NCBI GenBank assembly: GCA_963693085.1 | Contig: OY856409.1 | Coordinates: 1,338,544,915-1,338,608,914 of the forward strand | Direction: 5' to 3' | DNA: 64,000 bases | Origin: Alisma plantago-aquatica | Taxonomy: Eukaryota; Streptophyta; Magnoliopsida; Alismatales; Alismataceae | In this document: positions 36,065 through 49,630 of the stretch, piece by piece | Layout: each line of letters opens with the position of its first letter | How positions within the stretch are numbered: the stretch's first letter is position 1 | Position numbers and translations under genes: made by a program | Notes under the pieces: generated by a model | Seen by the model: only the letters and a program-made list of their open reading frames with translations | What the model was told of the DNA's origin: nothing | Database searches by the model: none

Positions 36065-39000
36065 GTAGGTTCCTCAGTTAACCATTAATAATTATTAAAT
36101 TTTACAAACTCCATAGAACCCAAGGGAGTTATTAGAGGAGTATCCGAAAGACGGAGGTGTCTAGAAAGGGATCACGACCGGGGGCTGGCAAGATTTTCTT
36201 CTGCACCTCTAGTCGGAATATGAGGACTCCCAGACCCGTGTGACCGCCTGGCCAAAGTCTTAGGGTATGAATCGAAATAAGATACCTTTAGGACTTCTCA
36301 TCTTATTCATCCCTTCTCATCACAAAATTTTGATAAGGACCTAAAGGATTAGGGTTTTCTTTCTTCTCCTCACCCTCTGGAGGTATGGGTAAGGTTAATA
36401 AGGTTTAAGAAATCCTCCACTAAATTAATGAAAGGCATGTAAATAAGATGTCATGGACATAAGCTTAATAGATTAAGCGCAAAATAAATAATAGATACGT
36501 CCTTAGGACGTATGACGTAAGATGTCATGTCCTCAGAAGAGACATGAGGCTAGATCTTCTTGTCAGGAGGATAAGTTAGTCTTGGAGATAGTTATCTCCA
36601 TTGCAAGTAGAGCCCCGGCACATCCTCTGAGGATGATGCTAACCCTAACCCTAAGTGAAGTGTAGAGAGAGATGAGTTGGACCAGGTGTTTGAAAGGACA
36701 TGCCTTTGGGATGCCATATGATCCATGGGTGACCTAGCACCTTTGGCAACCCAACCCTGGGAAGGGTCGTGCATGTTAGGGTAAAGGATAGCTCCTTAGA
36801 TGATGATGTTAGTGAAGGACCATAGAAACCCTATGGGCTTGTACAAGTAGGGCATAGCTGGCACCTAGGGCACACCATAATGTTGGCAGTAGGATGAAAC
36901 CCTGGATAAGGAATTATGATGGAGCATAAAGGGTTACGGATGATCTTGAGCAACCATAAGTTCAAACCTAGGCTTCACCCTTGTAGAGCGTGCTTTTGAG
37001 GTTGATCCTTCATGAAGAGAGGACCTCTAATGGTGAGTTTGGATGTAGGGTTAGCTCTAGAGAGAGCAAGAAACCCAGCAAGAAGGTTGGAAGCCTAAAA
37101 CAATGGATGACAGTAGTTGCCTCATAAGTTGATGATATCTTGGTTGCCTTTAGTGGGACCAAACCCTAGACAGTGAAGATGAAGCATCTGGTGCCTATGT
37201 GCCTACAGTATAGATGTTTACCTTCTGAGATGGGAAGAAGAGTTCCTTAGACCTAGAAAGGTTTAGTAGCAGGTTATGAGGCCTTGTACCTTGTTGGTTG
37301 TCCTTAAGGAGGACCCAATCCTAAGTGTTGCTCGAGTTGAAGGATGACAAGAAGTGCATGTCATGCCTTTTTCATGCTTGGTTCGTAGTTAAGAGATAGA
37401 GCATGCAGTTTGACACCTAAAAGTGAACCTAGGGTTCCTAGGCCTAAGAGGGGAAGTGGTATACCTAATGCTCATGATGAGAAGTTGAGTTCCTATAGAA
37501 GCGAGCAGGGTAATCCTAATGTATAGAGGAAAAGGGGAGCCCCTGAAGTTTAAGGTGTGTTTGATGAACCCCTCACAGCTAGGTTGATGATAAAGAAAGG
37601 TATGATCTTGATCCAACATTGAGGAAAGAGGACCAGTATGACCTAACATGGTACAGTAAGTGATCTGCTCATGCCTTGATGGCTTGCTAGGGTTAAGTAG
37701 GCTCGTGTGGATGTAAACTCTAGACCTAAGAGCTTTTGTGACCTTAGAGATAGTTTTCCTCCCATCCTGGGAGAGGGACCCCTTGGAAGGGTGTATATTA
37801 GTTTTGTTAGTTCAAGGTAACCCAATGAGGTCTCATAGAATCTTGAGAAGTTAAATGAAAAGTACATGGTATGAGAATGAACCTGCAGACCCATAGATAT
37901 CCATCTCTATTGCATATGAAGGTGTTACCATGGAGGTAACCAGTATGGGGTTTGACCAAGGTAGACAGGTTGCCATGATCCCTATGAAAAGTCAGCCCAT
38001 GAATGCAGAAAGAGAGAGATGATGAAGACTTGGGTAAGGTTCTAAGTGAACATGTATTGTAATGGAGAATCCTAAGTCTATCCTAGGGTCAGGTAAGGAT
38101 AAGACCGATGAAAGTAGGAGTTGTCTAATTCCCCAGTTGCACATGACCATAGGGTCGGGAGGTAACAACTATCATTATCTGAGGGCCATGGGTTAGGAGA
38201 TTGATCACCTTCATGAACTCATGGGACCCAAAGGGCAGATGAGTAGGGAACTCTCTTGATGCATGAGGGAAGAGGGATGACCCCAAAAGAGTCGGTACCC
38301 TATAGACCTAGAGGAGATGACCAAGGATATAAACCTCAGTAGGTTCAAGACTAGTTTTCCAGGGAGGTAACTTTGATATCGATATGGTTGTGATGTAGAG
38401 GCATATGTGGCACGTTGCAACTTAAATGTAAAGGTGTATTGGTAAGGTGGGATGTACCATCTCTACTCTTGGAACAGGAAGAACTCTGTATTTGGACTGC
38501 AGCCAAATGCTTATTTCCTCTTATTATGGGAGTGAGAGATAGGACATTACGCATGCCATACACCAAGGATAAGAGATGATGTAGGTTGGAACGTTGCCAC
38601 GAGAAATGGGGATAGAGAGGATAACCTACCCTGGTAAAGTGAATGATACATGGATGGTTTGTAAACATTATGAGGAATGAGGTAGTCCCCTTATGAGGAT
38701 GTTTTTATCATGAACTATGTAGAACTTACAAGTTATACCAGGTAGAGTTTGATCACCATGATGATGAAATCAAAGAAGTGTTCTTAATAAAGATAGACAT
38801 AGATTTTGAGGTGAGATGATAAGTGAAATACATGAAAGTGTATGTCTTCAATGTTACCTAGTACCTAAGAATGTGAAGTGGTAATGGATGCTCTGGTTAA
38901 AGATACATCTGACTTGTTGGATTAGAAGCTAGAAGAGGTTGCTTGGCTAACCCTAAGTTCGAAAAGGAGAGGTGTTTGGGTAACACTCAGATGTAACAAG

Positions 39001-39960
39001 ATATGTTGGAAAGTTAATGGTTGTTTGGTTAGCTAGTCTAGTCCTTGATACAATGAAAGGATGGTGGTAGAACCTTAAGTGCACTTCTTTGGAAAAGAAG
39101 GTGATGAAACCCCAACTAGAGTGGTTTAGGGTTTTGGAGGAATCAAGCTTGAGGAATCATGACCTACAGGAAATCATGGTTGAAGATCATCATTCACCGT
39201 GGAAAATGGCAATAGCACTTTAGATGATTAAGATGAAGTTGCATGTGGTTTATGACCATGCAAGCCAGGAGGTAAAGGACGAACCCCAATAACCCAATGT
39301 ATCGCTATAGAGGACAAAAGAATCCCTGAGAGGGAATGAGAGCTCAACGCTATGGAAGTTGTGATAGGTCTTCCCTGGATCAAGGAAAGTCGAGATGCAA
39401 TATGGGTTATGGTAGTTCGCCTTACCTAGTTGACATGAGAAAGAAAGAGTTCTGTCAAGGGACAGATCTGGTTGAACTACCCATGAGAGAGAGGTGGTTC
39501 AACTATGAAGTGAGTTCCAAGGTTTGAGTTGACCTGAAGGCTCCCTTCCAAAAGATGGAAGTAGCTGCATGAAGGACTCGATGGTAGTACAGTTTATCAC
39601 CCCTAACTATGGTTAGTATGAACCAGACTAAAGGGTCTGATGAGGGCATGTGTGCTCGTTCAGGGTGATACCTAGAGATAGTTCTTGGCCTATAAAAGAT
39701 GTGACAATGACCACCATGGCTAGTATCGGGTTTTATATGAAGCTTTGTAAGGGAGGTTGTGTCGGTCACCACTTCAGTAAGGTGATGTTGGTGAAAGGAC
39801 CACATGATGGTTAGAAAAAGGGACCCCAGTGCGTGTAGATGAAGTCACTTTGATCATGCAAGGGCTGAAAGGAGCCTAGAGACGATGAGAGTCGTGAGCA
39901 GATGCAAAGTAGACTGACATACAAGTTACTGTGGGAGAAAATGTGACATGAAAATCCGAC
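36065..39960 (+). other. Gypsy internal region without legible genes
   Basis: About 3.9 kb between the primer site and the integrase end. No frame is open beyond ~105 codons, and I could not identify Gag, protease or RT motifs. Base composition is G-rich on the plus strand, with many GATGA and AGGAG words, unlike flanking DNA. It may be a highly decayed gag-pol or replaced, non-coding filler of a non-autonomous element. Confidence 0.6.
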
Positions 39961-40366
39961 CCCTCTAAGTTATAACTAAGAGAGTTGAGTCCCCAATACA
40001 TGGGTCCATTAGAGATGGATGGGTGGAGAGGGTTAGGTTGACCCTACCCCTCAGGATAGAGTAATGGGAGATGTTTTCCATGTGTCCAATTTAGAGCACT
40101 ATGTGAGGTACCCCGACCATGTACTGAGCAATGAACCTAGTGAGCCCCAAGGGAGGCTAAAATGGCCTGAGTCACCTGTGTAGTTTATAGACGCCAGGAT
40201 GAAAGAACTCAGAGAAAATAATATGTGATGATAAAGGTTCTTTGGAAACGCCATGAGTACAGCAAAGCCACATAGGGGCCAATGATGGACATGGAAAAGT
40301 CTTATCCTGGATTGTTTGTTTGCTTGCCTGAATTTTGAGGACAAAATTTCTATAAGAGGGGAATGA
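39961..40366 (+). pseudogene. Gypsy integrase C-terminus, chromodomain-like end and polypurine tract
   Basis: Around 39996-40130 the reading shows MGP-LE, then (40070 onward) DVFHVSNLEHYVRYPDHVL, the conserved VHDVFHVSxLRKYVPDPSHV block at the integrase C-terminus of plant chromoviruses. After several frame changes come KATWG...MEKSYPGLF-like and NFEDKISIRGE pieces (to about 40362), matching the chromodomain-like end of plant Tekay/Del-type elements (lineage is inference). The polypurine tract AAGAGGGGAATGA (40354-40366) abuts the 3' LTR. Confidence 0.75.
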
Positions 40367-41899
40367 TGTTACAACCCCAATTTTTGGGTTCATTGGTGAG
40401 AAATGTAATTTCTCATATTAAAGATAATTGAACAAATAAAGATATGATTTGTTTTGATAAGTGGATCTCTTCTACAATAGCCTTGATGATTGTGTTGTGG
40501 GCTTTATTGGCTATTGGGCCCAATAACAAGAAAATGAAGAAAGGAAAATTCAATTAATAAAATAGTAAATGAATATTTGAATATTTGAAGAATAGAATGA
40601 GGTAGAAACCTCTAGAAGGCAAAAAGATGTAATCCAAGGATGGATTTCGTGCCTTTTGGGTTCCTTGGGTTCCAAGGAGTCCAAGGTTGCAAAAAGAAAG
40701 CAATAAGAAAAGAAAAGATTAATTAAGTTTTTCTTTATGAAGAAAGAAATTGGAAAATAATGAGAAAATGTGGAAATGAGTGGAAAGATGCATAAATGAG
40801 ATTTCTTGGGGAAATTTCGTATCCATGAGGTTTCTAACATGAAAAGGAATGTCAATAAGGAGTTTTTTGGGATATGCTTGTGACAATTAGACATTATACA
40901 TGTTTTCAGGATCAATGTTTGCTTGATTGATTGATTGGCTTGCTTGATTGGACATCTAGTTGGATTTGGATAAATTGTTGCTTGAGATCTCCAAGATAGG
41001 TATGTGATTACTTATGAATAACTGCTTAGTTTTTCGATGGTTTCTCAGACGTTTAATCGCATTGAATGCAACTAAACTGCTTGGATGTTCATATTGCAAT
41101 TATAAAGTGACTATGATTATCACTTAATGTATTTGCCTATAAACTCAGATCATGGTTCTCTCTGTGGACTAATAGCTAACCTAGTACATGGCTGCCTATG
41201 GGTAGGTCCATCAGGTTAGAGGAAGACCTATTACATGGCTACCTATTGGGTAGGTCCATCAGGTCTATGGATGACCTAGTACATGGCTACCTATTGGGTA
41301 GGTCCATCAGGTCTATGGTTGACTTAGTGCATGGCTACCATGGAGGTAGGACCATCAAGTCATAATGAGTTAGATATTGGGCTATCTTCGGATAGTTCCA
41401 TGCGACTCTATTACCTAAAAGAGAGGTGATATTCTTGTCCACTGCAGGGACAGCCCAGAGTTCGAGAATATGCATGGATTGAGTTGTATGGCTTAAAATG
41501 TAATCTTGATTGTTAAATGATTAATTGAATGATTATATTGTTAACATAGTTGAACATTATCTGTTTCCTCCACATACCAGCTTCGACTGACTGACATTTT
41601 GTTTGTCGGCGTTTTAGGTACAATGAAAAGTACAAACAGTAAAGAGACACATTGTGAATTCAAGAATTAAAGAACAAGGAGGAATTAGATAGAATAGTTC
41701 AGCTGAGGTTAGAAGTTAGTTTGTTCCCAACTTTTCAAGGTATGCAAAGAAAAATTGTATTACCATTTTTAGTATAGTCTGTTAGAATTTAATAATTGTT
41801 TATGGTTATATGTCGAACCTTTGATCCGGGATTAATGGGTGCGGCTTCAACCTCTTGGTCTCCCTTAATTGGGGGTTATCGGGAGGTGGGGTCGTAACA
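40367..41899 (+). repeat. Gypsy 3' LTR (1533 bp)
   Basis: It begins TGTTACAACC and ends GTCGTAACA. It is uninterrupted and thus shows the original state of the split 5' LTR; the AGTCCAAGGTTGC at 40678-40690 is the empty copia B target site. It is followed by target duplication AGATC (41900-41904). Confidence 0.97.
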
Positions 41900-41904
41900 A
41901 GATC

Positions 41905-42891
<987 letters not shown>

Positions 42892-43455
42892 TTTCCTCAT
42901 TTTTTACATAATTCCAATTATCTTAGGATGTCGCACTATGACACCACATTAGATGGACTCAAGGTAACCTAGAGGACACAACTAGCATCTAGGTTGCTCA
43001 TTTGATCTTCAGATTCTAGTGTCATGACCTTGGCAAAGCTGAGAAATAAGATCTAAGCTTGACCCAAGCTACATCCATAAAAAGCCAAACTCAACCCTTT
43101 GATGTTATTTGGGATGACGTCCACTAAGGTAGTACTTAAAGATCGTATCCCTGACTACCACAAAACAAACAACAAATCCATCACCCCAAACTGGCTCATG
43201 TCATTAACATGCAATTACCAAGTGGACAAGTCATCTTGGGACCAAAAATTGAGCACAATGGGTCGTTTCCCATATACCTAGCTTGTATTATTCTATAAAT
43301 AAACATACATTTGTCCTTGTTTAAGGCATCATATTTAGGAGAAACATTTCATTTCAACCCATCTTCATACTCTTCCATTAAATCTTCATACTCCTATCTT
43401 ATGTCTTGTACCAATGTGGGACTCTCTAGCATATGTGCATGTACATGTTCATAAA
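42892..43455. repeat. ~1.96-kb direct repeat, copy 2, right part
   Basis: It resumes with TTTCCTCATTTTTTACATAA, matching copy 1 from about 12695, and runs collinear to the TGTACATGTTCATAAATC end (copy 1: about 13240-13258). It confirms that the LINE inserted within copy 2. Confidence 0.65.
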
Positions 43456-43788
43456 TCTCATGTACTTTGTTTCCTCATTTTTGAACAGAATAACAACGTA
43501 ATATCACTTGTTGTTATTATTGGTTTGGTTGATTTCCTTCTTGATTGATGGTTTGGTTGTCTCTTTCTATTTGTGGTTCTTGGTTCAGTGTCATCAACCA
43601 CCAATATGAGGTAGAACTATGTTGTGGAAGTTTATGCGAACCATGGATCCAAGTGTCCATTTGTTGGTCCACCACTGCAAAAATGAGAGACTATGATTAA
43701 GGACCCTAAGAGTACTTCATGGGTGGTAGTAAGTCGCATTATGGAAACAAGGATTAGAGCCATCATGGTCAATATCTCACAATGTTTG
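43456..43788. other. Non-coding, nothing recognised
   Basis: A T-rich spacer between two repeat systems; no motif seen. Confidence 0.4.
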
Positions 43789-44330
43789 TGAAGATAAAAA
43801 GGGTAAATTAACTTAGGCATGTACCCCCAAGGTGTAGTTGGTTTTTCTCATCAGGTTCTTCATTGTATCCCATATCCCTTCAATCATACATTACAACCTT
43901 TTTGTTGACATGGAACTTTTTTTCTCACATATCCTAAATAATCTACTTTGATTTGAGTAATCAATGATGAGAAATATCAATATTCATTCCCATTCCACTT
44001 TGGTGACTTGACTTCAAATATGTTATATGTAAGAGATTGTGGGTTATAAGATGTAAATATCACATATTTATAGTATGATTTTGCTTAAAGTGTACACTTA
44101 AACAAATGTTTATTTTTTAGTTGAACATTCATTGCAACATTATAAATTACCTCCTCTCAATTAAATTTAAGCTACTATGAATATCTCACCTTGCCCTTCA
44201 TCCTTTACAAGTATGATTGTAGATGATGCAACTAGATATCTTGATGTTATACTAGGAAATGAAATGTCATCATACGATATCCATAAAATTCAATTAAGGG
44301 TGGTTTGTGTGCAAACTTTATGAAACATGG
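43789..44330. repeat. ~0.55-kb duplicated unit, copy 1
   Basis: It is collinear with 47670-47946 joined to 59040-59330 (copy 2). Shared landmarks are AAGATAAAAAGGGTAAATTA, TTGACATGGAACTTTTTTTC, AAAGTGTACACTTAAACAAA and GCAAACTTTATGAAACAT. The copy 1 end (CATGG) is the target site of the solo LTR. Confidence 0.8.
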
Positions 44331-47300
44331 TGTAAAGAGTGGGTCCCGATAGAGGGTCCAGTCTTCACTGAATTGAAGAATTATTCCATCCAATCCCAAA
44401 AATACCAAAAAGGTAAGAAGGAAAGGAGGAATTTCATTCATTTCTCAAATGGTACATAATACAGAGCATGATAATGAATAAGCAACAGAAACAAAACTAT
44501 TACGCAATTACAAAATTTTCTTTGTACAATTATTCCTCACCATATAAGGGGAACGAAAAATAAGTTATAAGGTATACACCTAAGAACACATAAGGTTGAT
44601 TGCAGTGGGAAACCCAACTATCCCAAGCTATCCTCAAAGTCCAAGTCCATATATTCAATCCTTTAGCATCTTGTCTTCTAATGTACCTAGACCTGGGTGG
44701 AAGGGAACATCACCCAGAACATAGGAAACAATAAAGAGGTCAGCAAAGGCTGAGTATGTACATATATAAAACATTATGGGCATTATATAGGGTTAAAAGT
44801 ACAAAAAGAGATGTTCCCACAAGAAAAGGGGGCTATTTGCAATTAGGTATGTTCAAGAGAAAAGTAACAAAAGAAATGAGGCATATAAAATTTTAGATTA
44901 CAAACATGATAATAAAAGAGTGTCTTGCCATAACAATCATCCATAGATTCATATTAAAACAACGAATATTTGCATGCATAACAATGTAGAATAAATATAC
45001 CTAAAATAGGGTCATAACACCATAGGATCATGGCCTAAAAATAAATAAGGGTGGAAACGCACACCCCGGGCGGAATACGCACGCCCTATACAAGTATGGT
45101 TGTACATAAGTACCACTATTCTAGATAATCTAGTCAAACACGCAGCATGCTATAATAGAGTGGCAAGACTATCATTTTAGTCAATATCAAACCAAAAAGG
45201 CAACAAGTCAGGAGGGGCCTAAAGACCCATAATCATGTCAATTTAATAATCACAGCAGTAAAAGAAATTCATAATAGGAGTTATAAATGTCCAAGAATAA
45301 TAGATTTCCAAGAGAAATAACAGTTCAAGAGATGCCTCATTAAAATGTATATGGATTTAGTCAAATAATGCCCAAAATAAAATAGAGAATGTACATACCA
45401 TATGATCAGTCCTAGATATTCAATAACACCTCCTAAGTTCAAGTTCAGGGTTGTCTCAACCTAGTCACAATATATGTGCATACAATTAATATAATATGCA
45501 TTAAATCCCTAGCTTTAAAAAATCGACCCTACTTTCGTTTGGAAATCTGGTTGTGAATCATGTCCCAATAAATCAGTCATATTTTTCTGATCCCAAAAAC
45601 ATATTTATTTGTATTTTTCTGCTGAACCATTAATTAGTTATGATTTTTATAAGATAAAATCAATTACTGATTAAAAAGGAAAATATGACGTGAAATGACC
45701 ATATTGCCCCTGAATGTATCGTGAGTATATGGGACATGATGTCATGCAAACTTTAGGAAATCAGAGGCATTCTATTCGGGGTCAACAGAGTCAAACACAA
45801 ATTGAAATCCCTATATTACCCTTATGGGTGTGACATGAATGTCACATGTACCAAAGGCAAGATCGGGCTTAAGCCCCAGGGATTCATCTCCCTGCTTCTC
45901 ACGTCGTTAGCACCTACTGGAGCTCAGACCAGTAACAAGCACTTGAGGTTGGCTTCTTCACGGCTAGGGACCATGTCCCATGGCTCCGACTTGCCAAGCC
46001 GAAGGCGATGAGCCTTAGTGCAGGTGCTAGGGTTGCCGGTGACTGGGAAGAACACACTGTCGAGGAGGCGGAAAACATAGAGAAGACTCGTCGCAGGGAA
46101 TGACAACTCTAGCGAACAGGAAAACCGAGATGATCATTGGAGCAACCAAGGCACGCACGAAGATGATTTACATTGTATACATCACAGGGGGTTCGATGGT
46201 GAACTCAAGACGTCCTGGAGGTCTTTCCAGGACCGGAGCACCAAGGTTGCCATGGCCACTGACTGCCATGGATGAGAGGTCACAGAGAGCCTTGTCGGCC
46301 GAAAGATACAGAAGGATTCTGGGTAGGCCACATACACATAATGAAAGGGGGGGTTTCATAGATGGCTACCTACACGGTCTTGCAGCGGGGTCAGAGATTC
46401 CACACGCCGAGGTGAGCTCAGAATAGGGAGGATGACGACGCTCATCGACCAGACAAACTAGACAAAAACACGACGAGATGATAGCACAGAAAGAATGAGC
46501 GGGGGTCAGAGATGGTTACCTCGAGTGGAATTGTGTCGAGGTGACTCCAGCTGCCCGTGCTTCGGGTTTTTGCTTTGGGGAAGACGATCGTAGTCCGAGC
46601 CCTCCACGCAACCACGATCGGAATTGGCCGCTGGGACCGAAGGATGGTTTGTCGAGGTTAAGCCCTGAATCGAGAGGAAGGAAACGGTGGCTCCAAAACA
46701 AAAAGTCGATTGGTTGGGGGAGGAGCAGCGCCAACTACAGGCGGCCTAAAAAGGGCATTTTTTATTTAGTGCGTCGCAAGAGGTGAGTTATGGTTTGTTG
46801 GACTCGACAGAGAGGGAGGAATCTGTTGGCGAAGAAAGCGCGGGGTTTGGGTGCATATGGAACTCCCAAAGCCACCGGCAAAACGAGCGTGTTCTACTTG
46901 ACTTAGCTTGCGAGGAAACCAGAGGTAGGGGATGACCAAGGCCCACTACCTGACTACCCGGGTACCCAACCCGAGGGGTCCGAGTGACAGAAAACCGGTC
47001 GTGGACCAAAGTCCAGACCGTGACATTGAATCAAATGAACTGACCCTCACTTTAGGTTAAATCGTACATAGTCCATTAGGGTTTAGTTAAGGGTACATTT
47101 GATGTCCAAATGATCCCAAATTTTGAGGGTTGACTAATTAAGCTATGAGGAACTCGATTATGGGCTTATATTTGGGTTTTGAGGTTACTTTAGTTGTAAT
47201 TTTACCATTGTGCATTAATCATTCACTTAATGAAATGATCATAGCCTAATGATCAATTATGGTGAAATCTTCCACATTCCCCACTCTAATATTCTAAGGT

Positions 47301-47596
47301 TATTCTAGGATGTTAAATAATGGTTGAGGCTATAGTTAATATTAGTATCCACCAATTCTCATCCTTCAAGTATTAGGGTCATCACATTCAAAGATTTCAT
47401 GTTCATGTGATTCGAAAGAGTCAATTAGGGTTATCATATCCTAATATGGTTTGATCTATTCTATTACAACTAAATATAGACATTGAAAGGTAGCCAAGTA
47501 AAGAAAAGGGACAAGGGATTTTGGATATCCATCTAATCAATTAGGGCCTAGAAGAATGGGAAATTAGCCTATGTGTCTAGAATCGAGTCTGTTACA
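44331..47596 (-). mobile_element. Solo LTR, 3.27 kb
   Basis: It starts TGTAA and ends TTACA, flanked by the direct repeat CATGG (44326-44330 and 47597-47601). No primer site, polypurine tract or pol trace was seen inside, so this is most likely a solo LTR left by recombination between two LTRs. The size suggests a large-LTR gypsy family such as Tekay/Del (inference). A G+C-rich segment (about 45880-47020) with a TATA-like CTAAATAAAA on the minus strand (about 46760-46770) looks like promoter plus transcribed leader, hence the minus-strand call. Small ORFs at 46100-46426 and 46516-47009 are not considered genes. Confidence 0.7.
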
Positions 47597-47601
47597 CATG
47601 G

Positions 47602-47669
47602 TAATATGTTAGTTTGGACAATCTTCATAGTAACATAGGCTGGCAGGGGAACCGAGCTACTTCCATCTA
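47602..47669. other. Tail of duplicated unit copy 1 after the solo LTR
   Basis: It begins TAATATGTTAG, the same continuation as found after copy 2 at 59321, which proves that the solo LTR interrupts a once continuous sequence. Confidence 0.6.
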
Positions 47670-47946
47670 TGAAGATAAAAAGGGTAAATTAACTTAGGCA
47701 TGTAACCCCATGGTGTAGTTGGCTCTTCTCATCATGTTCTTCGTTGTATCCCATATCCCTTCAATCATACATTGCTACTTTAACCTTTTTGTTGACATGG
47801 AACTTTTTTTCTCACATATCATCAATAATCTACTTTGATTTGAGTAAGCAATGATGAGAAATTTCAATATTCATTTTCATTCCACTCTGGTAACTTGACT
47901 CCAAATATGTTACATGTAAGAGATTGCGGGTTAGAAGATGTGCATA
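47670..47946. repeat. ~0.55-kb duplicated unit, copy 2, left part
   Basis: It matches 43789-44070. It is cut after GCATA (47942-47946) by the Athila-like element; the same five bases at 59040-59044 resume the unit. Confidence 0.8.
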
Positions 47947-49613
47947 TGATGTGTGCTAATTTAGCACCCTTTTGCATAACCTTCTAAGTCTTGTTACATA
48001 GAATTTCTTATTTTTATCCATTAAAAATAACAAATTGTCATCTGCCTCCTTTTATCACAATTAAACCTTGTTCTCATCAAAAACTATTCAATACTTGCGT
48101 AATCGTGTCACGAGCCTATCAGTTGACATTCCAACCTAGAAATTTTAGATTCTAGATGGTCATCTCACTCTCTCTAGACTATCAGCTCGCTCCCTTCACA
48201 CGATCAATTGATGCCACCCTCAGCTGACGCACCTTGTTCAAACGCCCAGTTGAATCGACACGCTATTCAAATGCCAAACGTGCATTTGAGACTCCAAAGC
48301 GGGAGTTTTCCCACTCCATCCGAGCAAGTTAAGGGGAGTCACAACCTGGATCTAGGGTTGCTAACTGCTTCCTCGGCTCCCACCCTTTCCAGACCCCACC
48401 CAATCGGCTTGCTCCTCCAACTGATCGGTTGGCAGTTCAAACTCAGTTCAAAAAGCAGCAGCCGGCCCTCTTTTACCCCAAAACCTAATTGTAAAGCCCC
48501 TCCTTCTCCTATAAAAGGAGGGGCACTTCCTCATCACAAGTATCACCTTTTGTACAAAGAATTTCTGTGTGATTGTTCACTTGTGTTCTTATATCTCGTT
48601 CATCAATAAAGATTATTTGTTCGCAAGCTCTGTGTTCTTTTGATTTGTTTGTTCCTTACTTCAATTGTTATTAAATCTAGACCTTCTTCTACCTCTTCTT
48701 CTTCTGTAGATCATAGCAAGGAATTAAGACTCAGCCATTTAATAGTCTCTCGCCTAAGGATTGATCCTTTGATAAGTCTAGACTATGGCTAGAATTATAT
48801 CTTCCTTTGTCTCCCTTTACTCTATAAGCATGACCGAGTAGTTTTTCTATCGAGGCAAGGGTACTAGCCCCTTAGCCATGGTTTGAATCGTATTAAATCT
48901 TAAGAACGACTTCTATTAGATGGATTTTGGTTTTAAGTATTGATGGTCTGTCGAATTGATTACTCGATTAGATCATTTGTTAATCCATGTGAAAATGACC
49001 ATGGAAACCCAGATTTAGAACAATAAAACCAATCGCATAGAGGTTTTAAAACGACCATGGATTTATCTCTTTTTGGATGATGGACTAAGAACCATGAGCA
49101 CCAGGACCAATGGGCTCATGTGGAGCTCATCTTTTGTGGATTTTAGTTAATTCGCATGCCTTCATCTATTTTTTCATTTGAAAGATTTAGTTTGATTCTC
49201 ACCTAGGCTAAGGTGGTGAAAACCCCTACAAGCCTCGATATTCCCTCATCTGAATTCAATCATCATTTGATCTACTCTTTTTACATTTTAGTCTTTCCAT
49301 TCATAATATTTTTATGGTGCTAACAATCTCTCCCTTTCCTTGTGATAGAGTAATTTTACTTCTTGTTAGTATAACTTTACTTCTTGCTTTTCATTTCTAT
49401 ACTAGCATAAATCAATCCCCAAATCCAATTTTTACTTTTTGTTCCAAAAAGAAAGAAAAAGTTCAACAAAACTAATTGGGATTAGAGTCTACTATCTTAA
49501 GAACGTTGTCCTGTGGGATCGATCCTTCTATACTAGCCTTAGTTGGACAGTAAAAAAGGTTAAACTCTAAGATTAATATCTTAGTGATTGTAGTGCACTT
49601 CAACGCGTTATCA
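47947..49613 (+). repeat. Athila 5' LTR (1667 bp)
   Basis: From TGATGTGTGCTAA to CGCGTTATCA. It pairs with 57398-59039. It contains decayed GATCGG-type motifs at about 48111-48210 and 48401-48435. TATAAAAGGAGG at 48511-48522 is a clear TATA box. The ORF at 48208-48609 recurs in broken form in the other LTR and is not considered a gene. Confidence 0.93.
48511..48522 (+). promoter_or_regulatory. Athila LTR TATA box
   Basis: CCTATAAAAGGAGG lies mid-LTR, in the expected U3/R position. The other LTR has CCTAAAAAAGGAGG at about 57939-57952, a changed box. Confidence 0.6.
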
Positions 49614-49616
49614 ATT

Positions 49617-49630
49617 TGGCGTTGTTGCCG
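49617..49630 (+). promoter_or_regulatory. Athila primer binding site (tRNA-Asp type, mutated)
   Basis: TGGCGTTGTTGCCG lies three bases after the LTR. The family site reads TGGCGCCGTTGCCG; two C-to-T changes are seen. Confidence 0.8.

Larger units (their letters stand above)
17053..41899 (+). mobile_element. Ty3/gypsy chromovirus-like LTR element (whole span, with nested copia elements)
   Basis: Complete LTR element in the RTE LINE, with target duplication AGATC at 17048-17052 and 41900-41904. The 5' LTR is 17053-17370 plus 34835-36050 (split by copia B), the internal region 36051-40366 and the 3' LTR 40367-41899. It has an initiator-Met primer binding site at 36053 and a polypurine tract at 40354-40366. 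By eye the LTRs differ at about 26 of ~1530 positions (about 1.7%). The internal region is short (4316 bp) and has no intact gene; only the integrase C-terminus and a chromodomain-like end are legible. It is therefore most likely non-autonomous. Confidence 0.9.

Noticed and set aside
46100..47009. Several ORFs in a GC-rich block
   Set aside because: GC-rich DNA has fewer stops by chance; the block lies inside a solo LTR and the frames overlap on both strands without motifs.
48208..48609. 133-codon plus-strand ORF
   Set aside because: It sits in the Athila LTR across the TATA box and is broken in the other LTR.
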